Assembly: GCF_000754805.1 (NCBI RefSeq) | Contig: NZ_KN150731.1 | Location: 310,001 to 374,000 of the forward strand | DNA length: 64,000 bases | From: Yersinia frederiksenii ATCC 33641 | GTDB taxonomy: Bacteria > Pseudomonadota > Gammaproteobacteria > Enterobacterales > Enterobacteriaceae | Direction of reading: 5' to 3' | Shown here: positions 57,559-64,000 of the stretch, in pieces | Position numbering within the stretch: position 1 is the first letter of the stretch | Layout: the number at the start of each line of letters is the position of its first letter | Program-made: the position numbers and the translations under genes | Notes under the pieces: generated by a model | Database searches by the model: none | What the model saw: the letters and a program-made list of their open reading frames with translations, nothing else | What the model was told of the DNA's origin: nothing

Positions 57559-58227
57559 TTATCGACTCATAGTCGTTAGATCTAAATATTTTTCCAGAGG
57601 CTTCTGTTCTGGATGAGGTAGATAAGGTAATTGACCTAACTGCGGAGCCGGTAAACGTTCGCGTAACATTGCGATGGTTTCAGCATAATGTGCCAGCCCT
57701 GGATTAATACGATTCGCGACCCAGCCCAATAAAGGTAATCCATCATTGATAATTGCTTGTGCCGTTAATAAGGCATGATTAATACAGCCTACTTTAATTC
57801 CGACCACTAAAATAACCGGCAATTGTTCTTGCACTACCCAGTCAGAATAAAAACGTTGGTCATTCATCATGACTTTCCAACCACCACATCCTTCGACTAC
57901 TACCGTATCTGCTTTCGCCGATAATTGCTGCAACCCTTCAGTCATCTTGTTGTAGTTAATCAGAGTGTCTGTGCAAGCATGGATAACATCACCGACCAAC
58001 GGATATGGGTTAACTTCATGATAATCAACTTCAATTGATGATGAAGCTTGTAAAATCAGAGCATCCTGATTACGAAATCCATCAGGAGTTTCTTTGCTCT
58101 CGATCGCGACTGGCTTATAACCTACCGCTGTTCTGCCATTTTGGCTTAAGGCCTGAAGTAAGGCCCGTGACACAACGGTTTTACCAACAGCAGTGTCGGT
58201 TCCCGTCACAAATATACGCGTTAACAT
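57559..58227 (-). CDS. ynfK: Dethiobiotin synthetase paralogue YnfK (BioD2)
   Basis: This 222-residue P-loop enzyme of the BioD family starts LTRIFVTGTDTAVGKTVVSRALL, with the nucleotide-binding GTDTAVGKT at about 7-15. Further blocks are VGYKPVAIESKE and VVVEGCGGWKVMMND. BioD makes the ureido ring of dethiobiotin from DAPA, CO2 and ATP. This is the second copy (E. coli YnfK) and lies outside a bio operon. ATG 58227 has GGAGTATTGCT upstream; the frame extends eight codons further without need. It is downstream of mlc on the same strand. Confidence 0.92.
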   Translation of the reverse strand: MLTRIFVTGTDTAVGKTVVSRALLQALSQNGRTAVGYKPVAIESKETPDGFRNQDALILQASSSIEVDYHEVNPYPLVGDVIHACTDTLINYNKMTEGLQQLSAKADTVVVEGCGGWKVMMNDQRFYSDWVVQEQLPVILVVGIKVGCINHALLTAQAIINDGLPLLGWVANRINPGLAHYAETIAMLRERLPAPQLGQLPYLPHPEQKPLEKYLDLTTMSR

Positions 58228-58450
58228 AGCAATACTCCGCAATCTGGCCACTTCGACTCACGTTTTTCCGCATAACATTAGCGAAATTGGCAACATGGTT
58301 AAAAGTCTAGGCGATGCTAGAGATGGACAGCTTGCGTTAGCGCAATGTTTTGCCGAACTGAGAGAGGTTTTTAACGGATAGCGCCAAATAATAGGAGGAA
58401 TACTCTGAGCATACCCACTAATAATTAACTCTTAATTATTAGTGAATACT

Positions 58451-59668
58451 TTATCCTTGCAGTAATTTAACCAGTAACGAGCCGTTATATAACGCTTCTT
58501 TTACTAATGCTGCACCGGGCATTGTTCCCTGATTAAAAAATGCCGTGGGTTCAACCAGAATATCCTCGCTATAAGCAGGCAACGCTTGTTGCCGAATACA
58601 GGATGCTATCGCCGGATGTAGAATAGCAGCCGCTTTATTTAGCGGTGATCCCACCAGGATTTTTTCCGGATTAAATAAATTAACCATAATGGCAATAATT
58701 CGCCCCACACTGTGGCCGACACCCAAAATAATATCTTTCGCTAATTGGTCACCCGCCAAGGCGGCATCACAAAGCGACTCAACACTTAATGGCGAACCGT
58801 GTAATAACGAACTCATTGAACCATTTAAACGTTGTTGGGCCAGCTCCAACATGTTTTCAATACTGGCCACCGTCTCAAGGCAGCCATGATTACCGCAGTA
58901 ACAGCGCTTGCCATAAGGATCGACTTGGGTATGACCAATTTCTATCACACTGCGGCTACCCGCATGTAATACCCGGCCTGCGGTAATCACTCCGGCACCC
59001 ACATTATGGTCAATCACCACCTGAATGACATTTTGACAACCTCGTGAGGCACCATACAGTGCTTCTGCCATGGTCCAGGCACAAATATCATGTTGCAGAT
59101 AGACCGGCAGTCCGGTTCGCTGCTCCAACGCCGGCCCCAGCAGCATTTCATCCACATCATAGAATGGCATTTTATGCACAATGCCTGCCGGAGCATCAAT
59201 AATGCCCGGCATGGTGATAGCAATGGCCGTTAGCCTTTCAAGCTTTTCCTGATGGCGGATAAAGAATTGATCAACTTCGTTGAGAATGCGATTAAGCAGT
59301 GGTTCTGGGTGGCTATCCGGTAGTGGAATTTGATCTTCGACCACCAATTTACTGCTGAGATCACGCAGTGCGAGTGTGATAGAGCCTCGGCTGATACGCC
59401 CAGAGACATAATGCCAGGCTTCGGTGTCGAGAACTAAGCCAATTGCTGGCCGCCCACGGCTACCAACATCTTGATATTCAGTCTCTTTTACCAGATGAGC
59501 TTCAACCAATTCACGTACAATTTTTGTGATGCTGGCGGGGGCCAGTTGCGCCCTCTTAGACAGTTCAATGCGGGATATCGGGCCGAACAAATCAATCAGC
59601 CGATAAACGGCCCCTGCATTGGTCTGCTTGATTTGATCAATATGCCCAGGCTGTCCATCCGTTATCAC
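58451..59668 (-). CDS. mlc: Glucose-responsive repressor Mlc (DgsA)
   Basis: Mlc is a ROK-family repressor of PTS and glucose-related genes that is released when unphosphorylated EIICB-Glc binds it. The helix-turn-helix is in LFGPISRIELSKRAQLAPASITKIVRELVEAHLV. The ROK zinc site is CYCGNHGCLE. The start is GTG 59668, which follows AAGGAGCCGGTTTA and gives 405 residues, against 406 in E. coli; upstream extension to an ATG would add 30 residues. The order ynfK, mlc, ynfL, ynfM is the same as in E. coli. Confidence 0.95.
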   Translation of the reverse strand: MITDGQPGHIDQIKQTNAGAVYRLIDLFGPISRIELSKRAQLAPASITKIVRELVEAHLVKETEYQDVGSRGRPAIGLVLDTEAWHYVSGRISRGSITLALRDLSSKLVVEDQIPLPDSHPEPLLNRILNEVDQFFIRHQEKLERLTAIAITMPGIIDAPAGIVHKMPFYDVDEMLLGPALEQRTGLPVYLQHDICAWTMAEALYGASRGCQNVIQVVIDHNVGAGVITAGRVLHAGSRSVIEIGHTQVDPYGKRCYCGNHGCLETVASIENMLELAQQRLNGSMSSLLHGSPLSVESLCDAALAGDQLAKDIILGVGHSVGRIIAIMVNLFNPEKILVGSPLNKAAAILHPAIASCIRQQALPAYSEDILVEPTAFFNQGTMPGAALVKEALYNGSLLVKLLQG

Positions 59669-59820
59669 TAAACCGGCTCCTTCTCTGCCACCGAGTATTT
59701 TTCGCGCTTCTAAATAAAGATTATCGGCTATGTTGGGGCTTTTAGCATATGGCGTCAACTATTTGATTAGTTATGTGATTTACTGCACATAATCACCGAT
59801 TTTATTGCACCAGGTGGTTA

Positions 59821-60732
59821 CTATTCATACGAAGCAAGGCTGGGGAGATCGGCAACCATCAAGCGAATCAATGCTTCTGCTGGGGCGGTCACTGGCCGAT
59901 GTTTATGATTGACCAGCCAGACCTCTGTGGTGGCACTGGCTTCAGCCAAGGGTAAATATTTCACCCCATCCACTTTTACCCGAGTAAACGACGCCGGTAA
60001 AATAGACACGCCTAAGCCGGAAGAGACCAAGCCGACAATCGTCATCGCCTCGCCAACTTCTTGCGTGATATAGGGCGTGATACCAGCGCGGGCGAGCAGC
60101 GTGAGAATTTCATCGTACAGGGCGGTGCCCACTTCGCGAGCAAAGAAAACAAAGGGTTGCTCGGCCAGTGAACTGTATTTGATGCTCGGTAGCGCCGCTA
60201 ATGGGTGCTCTTCATGCACCACAGCCACCAATGGCTCCCGTAGCAACAGGCGGTATTGCAAGGCATCCGGCAAACGAGTATTGCGCATCACCCCCAGATC
60301 AAGCCGCCCATCGAGTAATGGTTCGATTTGCTGCTTGGTATTAACCTCCTGCATTTTAATATGCACTTGCGGATGTAATTGACGAAAAGCCCGCAAATTT
60401 TTCGACACTGCACTAATAAAAGGGGCTGATGAGGTGAAGCCGATAGTGAGTTCGCCAGATTCACCGCGATGCAGGCGTGCCGCCTTCTCTGATGCCGAGT
60501 TTACCTGCGCTAAAATTTGGTAAGACTCTTTTAAAAACAGTGTGCCAGCTTGGGTCAGGCTGACATTACGGTTATTGCGAGCCAATAGCCGGGCCCCGAT
60601 TTGCTGTTCCAAGATTTGAATCTGCTGGCTCAATGGTGGTTGAGAAATCCGCAAACGCTCCGCCGCCCGTCCGAAATGTAGCTCTTCCGCGACCGCAATA
60701 AAATAACGTAAGTGCCTGAGTTCTATGCTCAT
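59821..60732 (-). CDS. ynfL: LysR-type regulator YnfL
   Basis: This 303-residue LysR regulator has the N-terminal helix-turn-helix ELRHLRYFIAVAEELHFGRAAERLRISQPPLSQQIQILEQQIG (about 4-47) and a substrate-binding domain. It corresponds to E. coli YnfL (297) by position. It is divergent from ynfM across about 126 bases and probably regulates it. The inducer is unknown. Confidence 0.9.
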   Translation of the reverse strand: MSIELRHLRYFIAVAEELHFGRAAERLRISQPPLSQQIQILEQQIGARLLARNNRNVSLTQAGTLFLKESYQILAQVNSASEKAARLHRGESGELTIGFTSSAPFISAVSKNLRAFRQLHPQVHIKMQEVNTKQQIEPLLDGRLDLGVMRNTRLPDALQYRLLLREPLVAVVHEEHPLAALPSIKYSSLAEQPFVFFAREVGTALYDEILTLLARAGITPYITQEVGEAMTIVGLVSSGLGVSILPASFTRVKVDGVKYLPLAEASATTEVWLVNHKHRPVTAPAEALIRLMVADLPSLASYE

Positions 60733-60858
60733 CTAACCCCATTGAGACTTTAAACATCTTATTGTGAATAATTAATATATTAGACAAAAAACTCTACTAT
60801 TTCTATGATCTTGCTATTGCAGCAGATTGTTTTGATTTTTTTGATTGAAGGAAATACC

Positions 60859-62157
60859 GTGACCCGCTTTTTTCGCCCTACAGATACTGTAGCGCCGACT
60901 CCCGCAGCAAATGATGATGCCCGCGCGTTAGTGGCAGAATCGAAAGTGACTCGTTTAGCTAAACGCCCCTATATTCAACGCGGTACGCCAGAATTCATCC
61001 GCGTCACACTGGCCTTTTTTTCCGCCGGGCTTGCAACCTTTGCCCTCCTTTATTGTGTCCAACCTATTTTGCCACTGCTGTCGCAGGATTTTAATATTTC
61101 CCCTGCGGGGAGCAGTTTGTCGCTCTCGGCAGCGACTGGCATGCTGGCGTTTGGGCTAATGTTTACCGGCCCTCTTTCCGATGCTGTTGGGCGAAAGTCG
61201 GTTATGGTTGTCGCACTGATGCTAGCCGCAATTTGCACCATAATTTGTGCCTTTATGACCAGTTGGCATGGGATTTTACTGATGCGGGCGCTGATTGGTT
61301 TGTCCCTCAGTGGAGTGGCCGCCGTGGCGATGACTTACCTCAGTGAAGAGATCCATCCAAGCTTTGTTGCACTCTCCATGGGGCTGTATATCAGTGGTAA
61401 TTCCATTGGTGGCATGAGTGGCCGTTTGGTTACTGGGGTACTGAGTGATTTCTTTTCATGGCGAATTGCACTGGCCGTCATTGGTGTATTTGCTTTAGCG
61501 GCAGCTTGCATGTTCTGGCGTATTCTTCCGGTATCGAAACATTTCCGCCCTACTTCATTACGGCCTCGGACACTGGCCATTAATTTTAAACTGCATTGGC
61601 GCGATTCAGGTTTGCCACTGTTGTTTGCCGAAGGTTTTTTGATTATGGGGAGCTTCGTAACCTTATTTAATTACATTGGCTATCGCCTACTGACACAGCC
61701 TTATTATCTCAGCCAGGCAGTGGTCGGTTTATTATCGATTGTTTATTTAACCGGGTCTTATAGCTCACCCAAAGCAGGCTCTCTGACCAGTCGCTATGGC
61801 CGGGGGCCGATATTAATGGCATCAATAGGCATGATGTTGGTGGGGGTCATAATGACGGGCTTCTCACCGATAATAACGATCTTTATTGGCATGATGGTGT
61901 TTACGGCCGGTTTTTTTGCCGCGCATTCTGTTGCCAGCAGTTGGATTGGCCGCCGTGCACGCCGTGCAAAAGCACAAGCTTCGTCGCTGTATTTATTTTG
62001 TTATTATGCCGGTTCGAGTGTGGCGGGAACATTAGGCGGTATTTTCTGGCTTAATTTCGGCTGGACTGGCGTCGTGGTATTTATCGCCATCCTATTGCTG
62101 CTCGCCTTGTATGTCGGGCAACGGTTACGCCAACTTCCCGAAGCGGCAAGAATTTAA
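60859..62157 (+). CDS. ynfM: MFS transporter YnfM
   Basis: This 432-residue inner-membrane protein has about 12 helices and matches E. coli YnfM (417) through most of its length, for example RVTLAFFSAGLATFALLYCVQPILPLLS, MRALIGLSLSGVAA, YLSEEIHPSFVALSMGLYISGNSIGGMSGR and FFAAHSVASSWIG. The GTG at 60859 follows AAGGAAATACC and is preferred to an upstream ATG in a hydrophobic, family-unlike stretch. The transporter is annotated as an arabinose-efflux or drug-type MFS; the substrate is not known. Confidence 0.92.
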   Translation: MTRFFRPTDTVAPTPAANDDARALVAESKVTRLAKRPYIQRGTPEFIRVTLAFFSAGLATFALLYCVQPILPLLSQDFNISPAGSSLSLSAATGMLAFGLMFTGPLSDAVGRKSVMVVALMLAAICTIICAFMTSWHGILLMRALIGLSLSGVAAVAMTYLSEEIHPSFVALSMGLYISGNSIGGMSGRLVTGVLSDFFSWRIALAVIGVFALAAACMFWRILPVSKHFRPTSLRPRTLAINFKLHWRDSGLPLLFAEGFLIMGSFVTLFNYIGYRLLTQPYYLSQAVVGLLSIVYLTGSYSSPKAGSLTSRYGRGPILMASIGMMLVGVIMTGFSPIITIFIGMMVFTAGFFAAHSVASSWIGRRARRAKAQASSLYLFCYYAGSSVAGTLGGIFWLNFGWTGVVVFIAILLLLALYVGQRLRQLPEAARI

Positions 62158-62317
62158 TCTCTTTAATCCGCTATCTGACGTCGAACTACAGTTTGACGTC
62201 CCCGCATTTATGTACATATTATTAAAGTGAAACTTAATACCACGAGTGACTACGTAACGTATTTAGGGATTTTTTGCGATAAATGTTTTTTTAATTTATT
62301 TGATGTTAGGAGAACGT

Positions 62318-62707
62318 ATGACAGCTCACTTTTTGACGCTTTGGGATATTCTGGCAACTACTTTTTCAATTTTCTTCTTTATAGCGTACTTACTGATCCT
62401 GTTTCAGGTCATTTCTGATCTTTTCAGGGACCACGAATTAAGCGGTGTTTATAAAGCGATATGGATTCTGTTTTTACTCTTTATTCCATTACTCACCTCT
62501 TTGGTATACCTCATTACTCGAGGCAAAGGCATGGCGCAGCGCTATCGCGCATCAGTGCAGAAGTCTGTTGCTGATACGAATGACTATATTCGTCATGTCG
62601 CGGGCAAATCACCCGCTGAACAGATTGCTGATGCTAAGAAATTATTGGATGAAGGCACCATCACTGAAAGCGAGTACCAGCAGTTAAAAGCTAAAGCTTT
62701 GGCCTGA
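62318..62707 (+). CDS. Membrane protein with PLDc_N and SHOCT domains
   Basis: This 129-residue protein has two membrane helices: one at about 8-32 and one at 45-65, the latter being the PLDc_N type (IWILFLLFIPLLTSLVYLI). A short charged linker follows, then a C-terminal SHOCT motif (IADAKKLLDEGTITESEYQQLKAKAL). SHOCT motifs are thought to mediate oligomerisation. The start at 62318 follows AGGAGAACGT. The function is unknown. A clear terminator follows. Confidence 0.82.
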   Translation: MTAHFLTLWDILATTFSIFFFIAYLLILFQVISDLFRDHELSGVYKAIWILFLLFIPLLTSLVYLITRGKGMAQRYRASVQKSVADTNDYIRHVAGKSPAEQIADAKKLLDEGTITESEYQQLKAKALA

Positions 62708-62742
62708 TTTATCACGCTATCCAGTAGATTTAACCGGCTGTG

Positions 62743-62779
62743 AAAGGCTAAATGTCAGCATCCCTGTCATTTAGCCTTT
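62743..62779 (+). terminator. Hairpin terminator of the SHOCT gene
   Basis: AAAGGCTAAATG and CATTTAGCCTTT form a perfect 12-bp stem around a 13-base loop, followed by GTTGTTATTT. It lies 35 bases after the stop. Confidence 0.85.
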
Positions 62780-62890
62780 GTTGTTATTTCACCCTCTAAA
62801 TAAAAAGCAAATTTCTGCTTTACCACTATCCCCCCTATAATGCTCCTTTCACTACTCATCTATCCATCTATCTAATTGCGAGATTCAGGA

Positions 62891-63784
62891 ATGAAACATT
62901 CACCGTTGCGGCGTTCGCTATTATTAGCGGGAATTACCCTCCCTTTAGTCAATTTCTCCTTACCCGCGTGGGCGGTACCCACATCTGATTTATTAGGTAA
63001 TCAATTGGCTGAACTAGAGCGGAACTCAAATGGCCGCTTAGGGGTCACGATGATTAACACCGCCAATGGCAGGAAAATTCAGTATCGCGGAACTCAGCGT
63101 TTCCCCTTCTGTAGCACATTTAAATTTATGTTGGCCGCCGCAGTACTGGGCAAAAGCCAAACTCAGCCGGGGTTGCTCGATAAGCATATAAAATATCATG
63201 AGAGCGATTTATTGTCCTATGCGCCCATAACACGCAAAAATTTGGCTCATGGTATGACGGTCTCGCAGTTATGTGCGGCCACCATGCAATACAGTGATAA
63301 CACCGCCGCAAACTTGTTAATCAAAGAGTTAGGCGGTGTAGCGTCAGTTAATGCGTTTGCCCGCAGCATTGGCGACCAGGTATTCAGATTGGACCGCCTG
63401 GAGCCGGATTTAAACACCGCCCTACCAAATGACCCGCGTGACACCACAACCCCTGCGGCCATGGCGGACAGTATGAACAAATTGGTATTGGGTGATGCGC
63501 TCCCTGTCGCGCAGCGAGAACAACTCACCCTATGGCTTAAAGGAAATACCACTGGAGCAAACACTATTCAGGCGGGTGCTCCGGCGGACTGGATTGTGGG
63601 GGATAAAACCGGCAGTGGCGATTATGGCACGACCAATGATATTGCCGTGCTCTGGCCAACTCAGGGAGCACCTATAGTGTTAGTTATTTATTTTACCCAA
63701 CGAGAAAAAGACGCTAAACCGCGTCGTGATGTACTGGCTGCGGCAACGAAAATAGTGCTGTCGCATCTATCCCCCGCACAGTGA
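62891..63784 (+). CDS. blaA: Class A beta-lactamase (BlaA type)
   Basis: This 297-residue periplasmic serine beta-lactamase has all class A motifs: STFK at 75-78 (nucleophile Ser75, Ambler S70), SDN at 135-137, EPDLN at 171-175 (general base Glu, E166) and KTG at 239-241. The length and its presence in a Yersinia-like context match the chromosomal BlaA of Y. enterocolitica. The signal peptide begins [14 protein letters not shown], with a twin-arginine pair before the hydrophobic stretch that suggests Tat export. No ampR-type regulator adjoins it, which fits constitutive expression. Confidence 0.93.
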   Translation: MKHSPLRRSLLLAGITLPLVNFSLPAWAVPTSDLLGNQLAELERNSNGRLGVTMINTANGRKIQYRGTQRFPFCSTFKFMLAAAVLGKSQTQPGLLDKHIKYHESDLLSYAPITRKNLAHGMTVSQLCAATMQYSDNTAANLLIKELGGVASVNAFARSIGDQVFRLDRLEPDLNTALPNDPRDTTTPAAMADSMNKLVLGDALPVAQREQLTLWLKGNTTGANTIQAGAPADWIVGDKTGSGDYGTTNDIAVLWPTQGAPIVLVIYFTQREKDAKPRRDVLAAATKIVLSHLSPAQ

Positions 63785-63875
63785 CGATAATGGCAAGCCG
63801 GCGCCCAATTGAGCAGTGATGAGCGCCTTTAAATGACAACGCCGGGCTTTCAGATGTTTCTTTTTACTGATATAA

Positions 63876-63898
63876 ATACTGTATGTTGTAACTAAAAT
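63876..63898 (+). promoter_or_regulatory. Replication terminator (Ter) site in the tus promoter
   Basis: The core GTATGTTGTAACTAAA (63881-63896) is identical to the core of E. coli TerB. It lies 20 bases upstream of the tus start codon, as in E. coli. By analogy with TerB its left side is the non-permissive face, so forks coming from lower coordinates are stopped. Tus bound here would also repress its own gene. Confidence 0.92.
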
Positions 63899-63918
63899 GA
63901 GTTTTATTAGAAAAGACA

Positions 63919-64000
63919 ATGAATAAGTATGATTTGATAGACCGACTAAATAACCGGTTCTCTTCTCTGGAGACAGAATTACAGCACCTCCACCAGCAAC
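63919..64000 (+). CDS. tus: DNA replication terminus site-binding protein Tus (5' end, partial)
   Basis: Only the first 27 codons are in the window: MNKYDLIDRLNNRFSSLETE and LQHLHQQ. They align with the E. coli Tus N-terminus (M.RYDLVDRLN..F...E.EL). Tus binds Ter sites and blocks DnaB helicase from one side. The Ter site just upstream makes the assignment secure despite the short fragment. The gene continues beyond 64000. Confidence 0.88.
   Translation, partial: MNKYDLIDRLNNRFSSLETELQHLHQQ

Overview
The window is chromosomal DNA of an enterobacterium, most likely Yersinia of the Y. enterocolitica group. Gene content and order are enteric throughout: ydgI-ydgH-pntAB, uspE-fnr-ogt, ilvBN, srfABC, cfa, ynfA/B/D-clcB-ynfK-mlc-ynfLM and tus. 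A BlaA-type class A beta-lactamase at the right end points to the Y. enterocolitica group. No database search was possible; family names come from recognising the proteins and their motifs. No rRNA, tRNA, CRISPR array, transposase or intact prophage was seen.

The most informative structure is not a gene. The window spans the replication terminus. A 28-bp site identical to the enterobacterial dif sequence lies at 48554-48581. Eight FtsK-orienting octamers (KOPS, GGGNAGGG) found by eye to its left are all on the + strand, and the one found to its right is on the - strand, so all point at dif. Three perfect MatP sites (matS) lie at 28075, 34045 and 49198. A Tus-binding Ter site sits in the tus promoter at 63876-63898 and is oriented to stop forks that have already passed dif from the left. 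Together these place the window in the Ter macrodomain.

Layout. 0-9 kb: ydgI, ydgH, transhydrogenase pntAB, uspE, fnr (with an FNR box) and ogt. 9-19 kb: N-formylglutamate amidohydrolase, a DUF523 protein, sbmC with a perfect SOS box, an SDR gene remnant, phoA with a Pho box, a deoxyribose-type operon deoKPX, and a 2-oxoglutarate oxygenase divergent from a LysR gene. 19-26.6 kb: a TerB_N-type membrane protein, yjjG, ilvBN with an unlisted valine-rich leader peptide (ivbL) and attenuator, a DUF1460 lipoprotein and a leaderless AmiD-like amidase. 26.6-37 kb: srfABC, amn, a 42-residue lipoprotein and apbE. 36.7-42.3 kb: a DDAH-type hydrolase with an ABC importer that has no ATPase gene, an Lrp regulator head-to-head with an M14-type deacylase, and yghU.

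42.4-47.1 kb is an accessory cluster 1.5-6 kb from dif. It holds a coiled-coil protein with an HPD J-domain, a large pentapeptide-repeat protein that looks like a type III effector (PipB2-like N-terminus, SopA/NleL-like segment after the repeats, no room for a catalytic lobe), a 52-codon ORF and two tandem minimal AraC-type regulators. It is followed by cfa, a non-coding block with a 15-bp perfect inverted repeat and dif, yahO, an MFS transporter, ydfG and a repeat-rich autotransporter. 54.8-64 kb: the ynf block, which lacks the ynfEFGH-dmsD DMSO-reductase genes found in E. coli, then mlc, ynfLM, a SHOCT-domain membrane protein, blaA and the start of tus.
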